A DNA stretch of 64,000 nucleotides. It comes from Zingiber officinale (lineage: Eukaryota > Streptophyta > Magnoliopsida > Zingiberales > Zingiberaceae). This document shows, piece after piece, positions 10,947 to 24,793 of the stretch (positions are counted from its first letter, which is position 1; each line of letters starts with the position of its first letter). The notes under the pieces were generated by a model that was given only the letters and a program-made list of their open reading frames with translations, searched no databases and had not been told where the DNA came from. A program made the translations under genes and the position numbers. The stretch lies in assembly GCF_018446385.1 (NCBI RefSeq), contig NC_055996.1:126218532-126282531 (forward strand), in the 5' to 3' direction.

Positions 10947-13900
10947 ATGGCGTCGCCGAAGGAACGCGAGAGCTTCGTCTACATCGCCAAGCTCGCTGAG
11001 CAGGCCGAGCGCTACGACGGTATGCGTCCCCTTCTTGCCCTTCGTGATATCCAAACCCTAGCGCTGTGGCGACGCTAGTAGATCGTGAAATTATGGTTCA
11101 TCTGGTCGTGTTTTATCGTGCAGAGATGGTGGATTCCATGAACAAAGTGGCAAAGCTTGACGTCGAGCTCACCGTGGAGGAGCGGAACCTTCTGTCGGTG
11201 GGATACAAGAACGTGATTGGGGCGCGCCGGGCCTCGTGGAGGATACTTTCCTCGATCGAGCAGAAGGAGGAAGCTAGGGGGAACGAGCAGCACGTGAAGA
11301 ACATCAAGGAGTATAGGCAGAAGGTGGAGACGGAGCTCTCTGGCATCTGCGGCGACATCATGACTTTGATCGACGAGCATCTCATTCCGTCTTCGACTGC
11401 CGCGGAGTCGTCGGTCTTCTACAATAAGATGTGAGTTAGATCTGACATTTTGGATCAACTTGAAGAGGCTTTTGAGGATTAACATCGGTGTCTGGCTGCA
11501 AATGTAGGAAGGGAGATTATTATCGCTATCTGGCAGAATTCAAGACTGGAAACGAGAAGAAGGATGTTGCAGACCAGTCCCTAAAAGCTTACGAGGTAGC
11601 ATTTTTCTCTAGAATGATCTCTCCAATTTTGCTACGATTTTTGTTCGAGATCTGATTCATTTTTTTGTCTTTAAGATTATCAGAGACACTGATATGAACA
11701 GGTAAAACTTCAATGTTGGCATTTTTTGTTTTTTTTTAACGTGCATCGGATTGCTTGCTCTCGTTTTAAGCCACCTACCATATTTTTAGTTACCATCCGA
11801 TCTCATTCTTTGGAGAACAGATGAATTTTAAGGATAACTTTTTGCTTATTTACATTCCTCAAAGGAAATACAATTTGAGATGTTTTTTCCCTTTTCCTTT
11901 CTTTCATTTTCTATCCCTCTTTGTGATTCACTTGTATTCTTTATCCTTCCTAACAAATCTGCCCTGGTATCTCTTGTGTTCTAGAATTTGCTTGACGAGA
12001 TTTTTATTGCCTGTTTGTACTATTTGAAAACTAGTTCCCTTGACTTATTCATAGGGAAAAAATCATTGCACGGAAGATTCCCACCTATTTTCACAATTTT
12101 AAGCTTCATAGCCAAGAAATTCACGTTTATTTTCTCTATAGACAATTGGAAATAAGAAATGCTATTGCTTTTCATTGTTGGGTACTGTCTTTGTTATTTG
12201 TATTCGTCCTGGAAATTTCCTGGTGAGGTGTTAAATTAGTTTTTCTTTACACTCATTATTTCTGACTATTCCTCCCGTCATGTTTGACATTATTATCTTG
12301 AGCTTACTGACAGGCAGCTACGAGCATAGCTGAGACTGAATTGTCTCCTACACATCCAATTCGACTGGGTTTGGCATTAAACTTCTCTGTATTCTATTAT
12401 GAGATCCTAAACTCGCCAGAAAGGTATTACCTGCTAAGGTTTTATTATTATATCTCTTGCTTTTAATTTGTACCATAGATTTCATGCTATGTGGATCTAT
12501 ATCCAGGGCTTGCCATCTTGCCAAGCAAGCTTTTGATGAAGCAATTTCTGAGTTGGATACATTGAGTGAGGAATCATACAAAGATAGCACATTGATTATG
12601 CAGCTTTTGAGGGACAATCTTTCATTGTGGACTTCTGACATCCCTGAGGATGGAGGTAATATTCAGTATATAATCGATGTTTATGCATGAAGGGGAGCCT
12701 TGGTGCAACGGTAAAATTGTTGCTTGGTGACCAAAAGGTCACTGGTTTGAATCCTAGAAACAACCTCTTGCAAAACGCAGGGTAAGGCTGCGTAATCTTC
12801 CCCGGGACACTACATGGCGGAAGCTTTGTGTACCGGGCTGTCCTTTTAATTGATGTTTATGCATACTTGTTAAATAACGTTGCATTAGCGAATTTATGGC
12901 ATGATGTGCTATTTCATAGCATATTTGCATGTAAAACTATTCATAAGCTTGAGGCATTAGAGTTATTGCTAGACTAAAATTTTCCATGTAGGCGAGCTTT
13001 GTATGATAGGTGATTTCAGTTCAATTTTACTGAAGAAATGGAACTAGGGATAATTCTAGATTTTGATAATCCTTCACTTAATCTTTTTTAGTGTGTTCAA
13101 ATTTAATAGTGAGGAAGGAATAGTGGTAGGCTGGATATCTACAATTTGGGGTTCCTAGGGATTTTCAGGGTATTTCATATATGCTTGGTTCAATCAAATT
13201 TTACATGAGGCCATGACATGGAAGTTTCCTGTTAGAATTATCATTTGGAAGTACTCAATCTTGCAATCAACAATGACCTTAGTGTTGCCTCCGGGGCTAC
13301 GGTGTAGTGCTTAGACCTCCAAGTGCGGATCCTAAGAATCTGTCAAGATTCAGTTACGGTGAATTGCAAGGAATTTTCACTCCAATGAGTAGCGGGAAAG
13401 CGGGTCATTTGGTCAGACCGCCACTAGTGCCTCCCAATTTACCTGATTATTGATGGGAAACTTCTGGGGCAAGGCCGGTCGTCCCTAGGATTAGGATACC
13501 TGGTGCCAACTAAAATGATCTTAGTGTTTTTCCTACTCTCGGAACATGTACATAAGTAGTGTTAACTGTGGCAATGAGCTCCGAAGTTCCAACTTCTGGG
13601 TTCTATATTTGTTTGCTTAGTGAAATTGATTACAATAATATTATGTATTTTAGATTGCAACTTATTTTAAGAGTGAAAAATAAGTCTGAACAAAACCAAA
13701 ATAACTCTTGAAATTAAGTTTATTGCTCAATTTGGGTTTGAAAATAGAGAAATTCTCATGTTTGTTTGGTTTGTAATGAGCGATGACATACTACTAAAAT
13801 GTAGAACTTAAGATTTTATTTTTTGCATTTTTTAAAATTTAATAAAAAAGAAATATAAATTTTATTTTCTGGTTAAACCAATTAAAACCAACCAACTAGC

Positions 13901-14312
13901 TTGGAAACTCGTTGGTTTTAGTTTGAAAATTTTCAAATTAATTCGGTTTATGTTCAGGTTGATTTGAAATTTCTTTAGTGAATCCTATACCAAGGTGTAC
14001 CTGCTCCTCATAACACACTATTTAGTGATTTGAATACTGGTTTCTTTGGCCTTATTTGTGTCATTTGCCAAACAATTCTTTCTCCTATACTTGATGAAAA
14101 ATAATGTTTTTTCTTACTCTGATTGCTGTTTTGATTGGCTACAGCAGAGGATCCTGCAAAGAGTGGAGCTGGTGAAGATGGGCAGGTGTTGTTATATTTA
14201 TGCTCAACTATTGTTCTCATAATCTTAGTAAATTTTAAATTTCTGAAGCTATATTTTGCCCTGTGCATTATCCTTGAACAATCTAAAGTTTGACAAATGA
14301 AAATTGCAGTAA
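10947..14312 (+). CDS. 14-3-3 protein (GF14), complete, 256 aa
   Basis: 14-3-3 proteins are dimeric adaptors that bind phosphoserine/threonine motifs on client proteins in cytosol and nucleus. Exons are 10947-11019, 11124-11430, 11508-11595, 12314-12423, 12507-12655, 14145-14185 and 14310-14312. All have GT/AG borders and sum to 256 codons plus TAA. The protein starts [19 protein letters not shown] and carries hallmark blocks [15 protein letters not shown] (basic groove residues), [27 protein letters not shown] and [18 protein letters not shown]. The short tail ends SGAGEDGQ. Length is normal for the family. The many introns suggest the epsilon group rather than the non-epsilon group, which usually has fewer. 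The last exon holds only the stop codon. The intron 12656-14144 carries two SINEs. No damage is seen, so the gene looks functional. Confidence 0.95.
12689..12851 (+). mobile_element. Au-type SINE in a 14-3-3 intron
   Basis: The sequence follows the Au SINE pattern of plants: GGGAGCCTTGGTGCAACG (A box), GGTCACTGGTTTGAATCC (B box), then GCAGGGTAAGGCTGCGTA and a terminal ACCGGGCTGTCCTTTT. A 13-bp target duplication GATGTTTATGCAT lies at 12676-12688 and 12852-12864. Orientation is that of the host gene. Confidence 0.9.
13287..13513 (+). mobile_element. tRNA-derived SINE in the same 14-3-3 intron
   Basis: A tRNA-like head (GGGCTACGGTGTAGTGCTTAG) and a body ending near GGATTAGGATACCTGGTG are flanked by imperfect 14-15 bp direct repeats (AATGACCTTAGTGTT at left, AATGATCTTAGTGTT at right to 13528). 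This is a different family from the Au SINE 0.4 kb upstream. Confidence 0.6.
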
Positions 14313-15164
14313 ATATTACCAGCTATAGGGCAAGGATCTCCAGGCTAAGTTGGCTGCAGTGACCATTATGGCAAATGTTGTCTGGTTTCCGATTATTTTC
14401 AGATACTATTTATCTACTGGAAATCACAGTCACCTTTGAGCTTATCCGTGGAATAGCTTGATACCTACATTGTCATGTTTCTAGCAAGATCTATATGGAC
14501 ATTAGTGTGGCTCTGATTCAAGTGTTCCTTAACTTAGTACTACTAAGTGATTTTTGTGGTCTCGAAAGCATTTCATGTTTTTATTTTAGTTTCCTAAGTG
14601 TTTGCTTCTATTTGGTTTTATAATCCTACAATTGGGGAATTGTTAGGGATAAAGATGGTATCATATCATTAGAATATTTTTATTTTTTTGTCTTGAAAAT
14701 TGAAATACAACATTAGGGATAAGATAGCCATTTTATAGTCTAAAGAGTCATTTCATCTTCTTGAAATTTAGGTCAAGCATTATGACCCATTTTGATCAAC
14801 AAAGTCTATTGAATAAGTGTCATCTACTTTAGCCCTTGGAACTAGTTGCTAGAAATTATGGCTATGGTAACAGCACAACTTATTGTGCTCTCACTTGTAA
14901 GTTGTAAATTACGGGCATTTGTCAAATTCAATCTGTGTACCAGAGGTATGCCTAACAACGTTATATCAGCCCTAATATTGTATTTTACAAAAACCTAACG
15001 AAATCAATTTTATGGACTGCATGGTAACCCGAGGTAGTGCCAATCTCCTTTCCTAGCAATGATCGTGTCACGTTCTTCACAAGTTAGACTTCTTGTGTCT
15101 GACATTAGCTTGGTTTGTTAGGGCATCCCGGGTATTATAATATCCTAAATAGTATAGAATCCTC

Positions 15165-15168
<4 letters not shown>
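14313..15168. other. Intergenic after 14-3-3
   Basis: The first 100-150 bp is likely 3' untranslated sequence of the 14-3-3 gene. The rest has no coding frame or repeat that I recognise. Confidence 0.4.

Positions 15169-15215
<47 letters not shown>
15169..15215. repeat. (TA)n microsatellite
   Basis: An uninterrupted TA dinucleotide run of about 46 bp, followed by 250 bp of AT-rich sequence with a shorter AAT/TAA run near 15385. Confidence 0.95.
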
Positions 15216-15219
<4 letters not shown>

Positions 15220-15984
15220 TGGGTCATCTTGTTTATTCATTTATCTTTATTTTTATTATATATTAAATAAATATAATTTTAATTTTATTTACACTAATTA
15301 TTATTTAAAATAAATAATATTATTATTTTTTAATATATTTTTTTAGGTAAAATTTAAATATATTTATTTAAAATTAAATAAATAATAATAATAATAATAA
15401 TATATATGTATATGAGTAAAATATTATTTTAAATTTAAAATGGAGTACAATATATGAAAAAAATTACACTAGTATAAAATTAAAATATAACACTTTCATG
15501 GATTATTATTATATTGTGATGAAATATGTTTAATTAAGTCTGTACGAAGTTGGTGATGCACATGATTGTCACGTACTTTGGAATTTGTCTGGAGATAATC
15601 ATGAAATCCTTGATTTGAACCTTGGATGGATTGTGTAGGTTTGTCATCTTCATCGTTGTATCAATTTGTCACATGACCTCTTCATCTTCAATAATCATGT
15701 TGTGTAAAATAATGCATGCTGACATAATATGTTTTGACTTTTTTCTATACCAATAATGAGTTGGACCTCTGACAATTACCCATCGAGCTTGGAGCATTCC
15801 AAATACTCGTTCAACATCTTTTCTTGCAGTCTCTTGTCTTTCCTTAAACAACCTCCTTTTGGGATCTTCCGGACAAGGAAAACCTTTCACTAAAGTAGCT
15901 TATTCTAGATATATTCCATCTGTTAGATAATACTCTTTCGTATATTGAGTCTCATTGATCGTGATATTTTACGATTCTCCATAC

Positions 15985-16982
15985 GTGGCAAAAGGTGATT
16001 TGCTGGCCCCAGCGTCCTCGCCAACTCGTCCCTAGGTCAACAAAGAGGAGGTAAATTACGAGTGAGTACTAGTGTTGGATCCCGGGTGGCCGACTAGAGG
16101 GAGGTGAATAGTTATTTACTTGGTTATAACTGAGGAGGTTGTTAATCCAAGGATGATGAAAAGCTCAATATTGTCTCCTTCGGGCGGAGAAGCCTCTTAC
16201 AACAATCAAAGCTCACAATCACGAAGCAAATAGACAAGTAAACGATTACAAGTGTTATTTCTCTCTTCTTTTTTGTTGTATTTAGCTTCTGGAATCAAGG
16301 CTGTATTTATAGCCCTGGTTGGGGCGCCTAAAAGGGTTCCAGGCACTTGGAGGGGGATACAACTTTATCCCTGTCGCAACGGATCACGTTTGACGCGATC
16401 CGGATAAGATTCAAGGTAAGGGCGCCTAGATTCAGTCCGGGCGCCTGGATTCAGTCGAGGCGCTTGTTTGGTCCGAGTTCTTGTTCCGGTTCCGCTCGCT
16501 TAGGTCTGGGTCTTCCGCTTCGGCTCTGGCTCCACTTGGGTGATCTCGGCTTTCCGGAATAGAGCTCACCTGAACCCAACTTCCGGCCTTCGAGCAAGCT
16601 TCCGCTCTAGCTTCTCATCCCTCGGAAACGCCACGCGCCTCCTTCTTGTCTGCCCGCGTATTCTTCCACAACACCTCGTCTCTCGAACGCACCAAGCCCA
16701 TTAGCTCTCTCCCGTACCGTCCTTCTCGCTAGCTGCGTCTTTTGCTCGACTTTCCTGTGCTCCTAAGCTTCTGCACATTTAGACACAGAGTTAAACACCA
16801 ACAGGACTTAACTTGACTTGGTGGATTACATCAAAACCACCTTGGGATACCAACAACTAGCCATTAGTGTAGGTGGCAAGGCATGTGGGGGGAGGAGGCA
16901 TGTTCGGATACATCGAGTTTTGACCCCAAGACCTGATGTGGCAATACCCTATGCTTTAACCACCACACCGCCCTGAGGGGAC
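15985..16982 (-). mobile_element. SINE inserted in the Harbinger transposase, itself split
   Basis: The - strand head (16982 downward) reads GGGCGGTGTGGTGGTTAAAG with a B-box-like GGGGTCAAAACTCGATG. The tail at 15985-16072 matches SINE copies A and B at 7849-8283. Flanking target duplications are TACGATTCTCCATAC (15970-15984) and TACAATTCTCCATAC (16983-16997). About 210 bp of SINE remains once the LTR at 16073-16855 is removed. Confidence 0.75.
16073..16855 (-). mobile_element. Solo LTR (783 bp) inside the SINE
   Basis: It begins TGTTGGATCC and ends TACCAACA, with a perfect 5-bp target duplication ACTAG at 16068-16072 and 16856-16860. On the - strand it ends with the CTATTCACCTCCCTCTAG block common to Copia-type LTRs here and has a TATA-like GCTATAAATACAG. 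GGCGCC-type palindromes precede the TATA. No internal region or second LTR is present. Confidence 0.85.
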
Positions 16983-17099
16983 TACAATTCTCCATACATG
17001 CTCGAGATTACATGCAATGTCATTATTTTCCTCGTGATATTTTTTATACACAAGCTACAATATGTCCTCATCACTGTGGCTGCTACGATACACACTATA

Positions 17100-17465
17100 A
17101 ACACTATTGTAATTTGTGTTGAAGCGATCTACTTTTTTATTTGGTATTGTGTTAGTGCAATCATATGACACTTGTAATTATGTTGGGTGTACTTGAAGGA
17201 CGATTCTCATTGTAGTAGCTTGCAATACGTCTGCAAAAAGCATCTACCTTCTTATCATTGCTGATAATTGGATCATCGCTGATAGTAACAAATGATCTCG
17301 CTAAAACCTTGTATTCAACCTTACTCCATGTTGACCACTTTTCTTCTACCCGCAGCGCCAGAATTCTCCTTCTCCAAATTTATAAGTTCAATTGGGGATT
17401 CACGGTCACGTTCAGACACTTGAGTCATTGGAACAAAAGTTTGAGTAAACGATTCATTTTTCGCT
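17100..17465 (-). pseudogene. PIF/Harbinger ORF1 (Myb/trihelix-like) remnant
   Basis: The - strand reads MTQVSERDRESPIELINLE, then after a frame change WSKVEYKVLARSFVTISDDP and KKVDAFCRRIASYYNENRP. This resembles the DNA-binding ORF1 protein that partners the PIF/Harbinger transposase. It lies directly upstream of the transposase remnant in the same orientation, as usual for these elements. At least one frameshift breaks it. Confidence 0.6.
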
Positions 17466-17479
17466 AGAGATGTAAAATG

Positions 17480-19650
17480 CATACCGGTTGCATGTGGATT
17501 AGATGGATAATTTTATGGATATAGATTATATCGATAATTTGATGGATATAAACTATATAGATTTGGTGGATATAGATTATGTGGATAATTTAGTGAATAT
17601 GGAAAATATTGATAATTTGATGAAATTTATGAATTTTGGGAAGAAGTATTTTTTTCTAGTAATTTTTGATAATTCATAAAATTTTTAAAAAATCTTCGAT
17701 TATTTTAATCTATTTTAGAAGAAAATATGAGAAGATTTTTAGAGGTTGTTTTTGTTTGAAAGATTGAAATAAATTGATCAATATTTATAGATGAAATTTT
17801 AGTTTGTTTATTAAAAATGTTAATTACTGTTGGTTTTTAATTATAAAATTTTTAATTATAAAATTTTTAATTTTAATTTTTTAATAGTATATATATATAT
17901 ATATAAAAGAATAGGAGACGTGGGATGAGTCACGTGGACGTTCTTAAGCAGGAGACGTGGGATCTCATGTACAGATGAAAATAAAAAAAAAAAAAATTCA
18001 ATGACACTTTTAGAGCTTTCGATGGGCTAGTCTCGTTCAAATATTTTCACCTATTAGTTTTAACAACCATTGAAGTATATTAGTATAACACTCCATTAAT
18101 TCTTTCAAATGTGGATGCTCTCTAATAATTTTAGAGTAAAATATACACAAAAGATAAAGGTTATATTTAATTCAAAATTCTTTAATCAAATTATAAACAC
18201 AATTAAGAATTTAATCTAAATATTTAATAAAGATTTTCTTTCCAATAATGCATTTTTTAACTTTAGAGCAATTACTTTTAAATTTTAAATATATAACAAA
18301 TCTCGAATAATGAGATCTTTCAAAACTTTTAAACAATTTCTAGCCCTATCACATGTAATTGAATTTGTTTGACTCACATTTAATTCGCCCGTAAACAAGG
18401 GAAGGAATTGACTGTGTGCATGAAACAATCTAATCCTCCAAATGGTACTTAGGAATCATGTCAATTTCACGGAATAAATTTTCCTTCTGTTTTGTAAACA
18501 CAAGCCCCCACGGCTGATATAGTTGATACTATATGAGTATTTAATATAATAAATTTTAAGATTAATTTTCAGTAAGGATAAAATTATTTTATTAGATGTC
18601 TGATTTTTTTCATGAAAAAAAATTACTGTGTTAGAATAAATACTCCTATGATTACTCTCTTTTAGAGTGTGTAGGGAGGGGCCGTTAAAGATGATGACTT
18701 CACCTTTTGATGTAACAAGTTCAGCTTGGAGGTCCCCACGAATTGACTTAGTTGGTACATGTATGGATATTTGTTCTAATAGATTTTAAAGTCAGTTTCT
18801 AACGGGTATAAAATATCTTGTTAGGTGTCTAATTCCCTCATACAAAGGACTGCTCCACTAAGGGAAAATGTCTCATATGATTTACCTATATGTATCTTGC
18901 CGTGAGACTGGCAATACTAAATTGTTTGAGTTGAGTAACACTACCTTTTGCTCCAACAAATACTGAAAGAGCCACACAAGTGTAGTCGAGTTGATATTCA
19001 GGCAAGACTTACTATTAGAGAGGCATGATTCAATTCCTGATAAATACAAATATTATTTTAGATTATCTCATGCTCCTATCTAAAAATATCGCTCGGTTAA
19101 GATTGAATAAATCTCTATAATTTATCTCCTTTCAAATGATATGGGTTGCTTTGAGAACCACCACAAGTCAGCATGGAAGGCTTGGTGATTCTACTGTAGG
19201 GATCTTATGTTCCTTTAACTCGAAGTCTTTCTAGGTTCACTTGTCCGCGTTATTCCTCTGATATAATTACTCAGATGGTATATATGGCAAGAGGAAGAAT
19301 AGTGCAAAAAAATACACATAGATGATAAAATTTCATTTGCAGCTGTCTTTTCTTTCTCTTGCAAATCTTCCATTCCTAGCACTCTCAGTCTCATTTCTTC
19401 CACTCCAATGATGTCTTGCATAGCTCGGAGTGCAGCAGCTTGAAGCCACTGCATTCGTACGGAAGCACCAATTTATTGCATCTTTTCTCCGATAGTAAAC
19501 ATAGATTTTGCTTTGACCACATAAAACAGTACTAGTTCGAGCGACAAATCATAACGAATAATCGAGATGCACTGAGCAACTATTCTCATCATGAGGTAAG
19601 TATTTACACCAATGAGTCAATAACACCATCAAATTAAATTGTTTGGTACA
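17480..19650. other. AT-rich intergenic with degenerate SINE-like repeats
   Basis: 17480-18450 is AT-rich with no gene. 18490-18720 and 18720-18950 look like two diverged copies of one short repeat (shared words near GATTTTAAAGTCAGTTTCTAA, then TTAGGTGTC and a TAAAAT run). 18960-19130 has a tRNA-like head (GTGTAGTCGAGTTGA, B-box-like GATTCAATTCC). Boundaries are uncertain. Confidence 0.35.
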
Positions 19651-19682
19651 CTGACCAGTAGGCCAATAAGAAATACTTGAAG

Positions 19683-21326
<1,644 letters not shown>

Positions 21327-21480
21327 CTCTCTCTATCGCTCCCTTCTCGAACTTTATTCCCTCTTTTTTCTCTCGGCGTCGCTGCTGCTCGATCTATATT
21401 TGGCCATCACCACGGATTGGAAGACGAGATACGAGGAAGGATAAAAATAGGTGCAGAAGTCCATTTATGAACGTGTTTAC
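21327..21480 (-). promoter_or_regulatory. 5' leader and core promoter of the MAP kinase gene
   Basis: On the - strand the leader before the ATG is GA-rich with few ATGs. A TATA-like AATATAGATC lies at about 21391-21400. Forward-strand frames over this region are shadows of the kinase exon and leader. Confidence 0.35.
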
Positions 21481-22104
21481 GTAGGCTGCCTGATTTACAC
21501 AAGCTCGGTTTTGATTTACGTTGGAAATTTTAAAGGTTGATCGTAAAAATTAAATATCTGGATTATTGAAAAAATTGGAGATAGAAAGAACGCAGCCACG
21601 ACTGTACTAGGTCAAGTTGAACAGTCATGTCAAATGAGTTACATTCGAACGTACTATGTAAGATAGTTGAGATGATTAAAGTTGGTATGGACGTTGGGTT
21701 AAGCATATGATGATGGATTGGAGCAGGTTGACAATTTTTCCCATATGTACTCTAGGATCCCATAGGAGATATCTGATAGAGGGACGGATTTGGAAAAAAA
21801 AAAAAAATCGGATTCGGATTTAGATTAAGAGGATTTTTTCAGAATCCGATTAGGACTGATATGGGATGCTATCCTATTCTCAAATCTATCTTGATACGAC
21901 ATAAATATGGTTTGGTGATAGAAATGGAAATGGAAATGGAAATAAGGATTGGGATGGAAATGAGATTCTCCCATATCCTTCTATATTTATTTTGTTGGAT
22001 GAAAAGCGGTGATTTGGACAAGGATGTAGATTTAATTTCTACTGGGGCGGAGATGGGGATTACCTTAATAGATAAGAGCAGGGATAAAATTCAAGGGGTT
22101 GGGA
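21481..22104. other. Intergenic, no gene seen
   Basis: It contains a 13-bp A run near 21797 and a purine-rich GAAATG repeat near 21920-21965. Parts near 21780-22100 look like decayed MITE sequence. No coding frame was recognised. Confidence 0.4.
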
Positions 22105-22317
22105 TAGGGATGACAATGAGTTGGGTTTAAACTATATATATAAAGTTTAGCGGGTTGGCGAGTCCAACCAGCCCCGAACCTGTCGGGTTTGAGCGGGTTC
22201 AGGACAGGGCGGGTTGAAAAAGTAGGCGGGGAGGGTTCGGTTTTTTTTTTTTTTTTTGACGGAGTGGGTGCTGAGATTGGCCAAATCCGGCTCGAACCCG
22301 CCCTGTTGTCATCCCTA
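22105..22317. mobile_element. Short hAT-type MITE (213 bp)
   Basis: The ends are TAGGGATGACAA and TTGTCATCCCTA, a perfect 12-bp inverted repeat. Flanking 8-mers GGTTGGGA and GATTGAGA match at 6 of 8 positions, consistent with an old 8-bp duplication. The interior is rich in GCGGGTT/AACCCGC and a T run. Confidence 0.65.
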
Positions 22318-22655
22318 GATTGAGATAAAATTCAGGGACGAAAATAAGGATGGCAAATCTACTCCGTCCCTTCCTATTCCGCTCCGTTGTCGTCCCTAAA
22401 TTGAAGAGACCCTTCTTAAAATTAGATAAAGTAAATAAATAATTGAGTTGGGTGGTGAGACGGGCCAACTGGACAAGTCAATCAAATAGGAAGATGGATC
22501 GAATTTAGCGAATTAGATGGATAGGATAGAAATTACTCAAATTGGATTGAGTAGTTCATCTCATGTATCCACCATCTCCTAGTTATATAAAGGAAGATAA
22601 ATCATAAGATTAACTTATAGTCAATTGTCAAATGACTAGAAGATGGGAGGAGCTT

Positions 22656-24793
22656 TGTTGGTACAGTTTCCACTAATAATCAAACTCAGATTTTGTTGTA
22701 TAACAAATGTTAAAGTTAGACTTGTGATTTAACCTATTTACCAAGTGTGCATGACTGAAAGACTTGATCAGGCCTGACATCAGGCTGAAGTCCTATTAGA
22801 AATTGGCAGGAAAACCATATAAGTTGATATTTGGTAGGAAGTCAAATTGGGTCTGTGGAACCTGACAATTACTGGTTGAAGCCCTGATGGGACATCTGAT
22901 AGGAAGACCTGGTGGATAAAAAGTTGAGTAAGTCGGCAAATGGTAAGTGAGATAAGCACTGGAGGAGAGTGATCCAGTGAGGACGAACCCCAATTGGCAT
23001 GTAGGCCCTGGTCCAACTTAGATCCTGTCTTGGGGAGATAGAATCTAAATCATATATCGATCTTGTTTTTATTGTGTTAAACTCTATTTTACGGGGTATT
23101 TTTTATTATTTGGACTAACGCGTCTAATAGGAAATTGAAGCTATAAGTTTAGGGGTGTCAAAAATGAACCCGACCCGACGACCCAACCCGAGTCGACCCG
23201 AAAAAAATCGGGTTCGGGTTGGGCATTTTCGGGTTCGGGTCGGGTTCGGGTTGGAGGGTAAAAAAAATTTGTGGTTCAGGTTGTTGGTTGGCTGATTAAA
23301 TAGTTTTTTAGGTGTGTCAAAAATGAACCCGACCCGACGACCCAACCCGAGTCGACCCGAAAAAAATCGGGTTCAGGTTGGGCATTTTCGGGTTCGGGTC
23401 GGGTTCGGGTTGGATTTTCAGGTTGGGTCGGGTTGGGTTCAGGTTGACCGGGTTGGCTTAAATATAGGGTTTTGTGGGTTTTTTTAGAGTTAAATCAAAT
23501 TTTATTTTAAAAATTTAGATGTTTTTATGTATATTAATATCATGTTTGTATGATAATGATGGAATATTGAGATAAAAGTGAAGAATTATAGGGAAAATAG
23601 CCCAAAAAAGTCGTTTTGAATCGGATTTTCGGGTTATATGGGTCGGGTTCGGGTTGATCGGGTTGGTCGGGTTCGGGTTCGGGTTGAGGTGTTTTGGGTT
23701 GAACTCGGGTTCGGGTCGGGTTCGGGTTGGGTTAAAAAAAAAAAAAAAAAACTCAACCCGACCCAACCCGACCCGACCCACCCGAATTGACACCCCTAGT
23801 TTTTTTAGAGTTAAATCAAATTTTATTTTAAAAATTTAGATGTTTTTATGTATATTAATATCATGTTTGTATGATAATGATGGAATATTGAGATAAAAGT
23901 GAAGAATTATAGGGAAAATAGCCCAAAAAAGTCGTTTTGAATCGGTTTTTCGGGGTTCGGGTTCGGGTTGAGGTGTTTTGGGTTGAACTCGGGTTCGGGT
24001 CGGGTTCGGGTTGGGTTAAAAAAAAAAAAAAAAAACTCAACCCGACCCAACCCGACCCGACCCACCCGAATTGACACCCCTATATAAGTTCGCTAGAAAA
24101 AAGATTTCTAGGCGCTTTGGAAAGGTCTAGGCGCCCAAAGGATCAGACTGCCAGAGTGGGTCCAGGCGCCTGGATTAACCTTAACCCAGCTACTCGTGTA
24201 AATGAGTTGGTGCATTCTGATTGGTCGACACACGTCAACATTCAGACGTCCGGGGGTGGTCCAGGCGCCCGGGAGTGGATAGAGGCGAGATAGAGAGCTT
24301 CGTCGTGGTGTAGCCACGTCAGCGGTCTAGGGCGTCCAGAGGTGGATAATCCAGCGACGAAGTAGGATCAGATAGGTCTCAATCCAGGTACCCGGAAATA
24401 TCTATTAAAGGAGATTTAAACAACAGCCTCAAATATCAATCGACTATGACTTTCATACTCGTGTGCTACTTTTAAATTTAGCTACAACGCTAAAACGCTA
24501 CTCCGACGACAACACTCAAGTTCCTACTCTAAGTTGTCGGTATAATTGTCTTTATTTACTTGTATTTTAAATTTTATATCATTTTGTAATATTTGATCTC
24601 TTAGTGGATTGTCCAATAAAAGCACTCAACGAGTGTGAGTCTTAGAGTATAAGTCGTTGAAGGCTCAAAACTAAGTAAAAGAAAAAGAATTAGCACTGTT
24701 TCTTTTCTTTTCCGTTGCGTATTCTTTATTTTCCAAAAAGTAAAAAAAGTGAGGCGCGCTATTCACCCCCCTTTAGCGCTTTACGATGCTTCA
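22656..24793 (+). repeat. 5' LTR (interrupted by a MITE)
   Basis: Runs from TGTTGGTACAG to the CACCCCCCTT block and final TTCA. Removing the MITE and one duplicated 8-mer leaves about 1.2 kb. GGCGCC-type palindromes at 24110-24270 precede a weak TATA (TATCTATTAAAGG near 24400). Confidence 0.7.
23150..24082. mobile_element. hAT-type MITE (933 bp) with internal duplications
   Basis: It begins TAGGGGTGTCAA and ends TTGACACCCCTA, with a perfect 8-bp target duplication TATAAGTT at 23142-23149 and 24083-24090. The interior consists of CGGGTT/AACCCG words. The first 160 bp is repeated from about 23310. A segment of about 290 bp (GTTAAATCAAATTTTATTTT through the right terminus) occurs twice, ending near 23797 and at 24082. 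No transposase is present. Confidence 0.85.

Larger units (their letters stand above)
15545..17090 (-). pseudogene. PIF/Harbinger DDE transposase remnant, split by insertions
   Basis: On the - strand the frame reads NETQYTKEYYLTDGIYLE, an in-frame stop, then ATLVKGFPCPEDPKRRLF, followed by KDVERVFGMLQARW and HIMSACIILHNMIIEDE. This is the C-terminal part of the DDE_Tnp_4 nuclease of PIF/Harbinger elements, including the third catalytic acid in VERVFG. Upstream coding (NNDI block near 17020) is separated by a SINE at 15985-16982. The nonsense codon and the lost N-terminal catalytic part make it inactive. Terminal inverted repeats were not found with confidence. Confidence 0.8.

Noticed and set aside
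23160-24080. Possible telomeric or satellite DNA (AACCCG / CGGGTT runs)
   Set aside because: The unit is not the plant telomere repeat TTTAGGG, spacing is irregular, and the block is bounded exactly by MITE termini and an 8-bp duplication.
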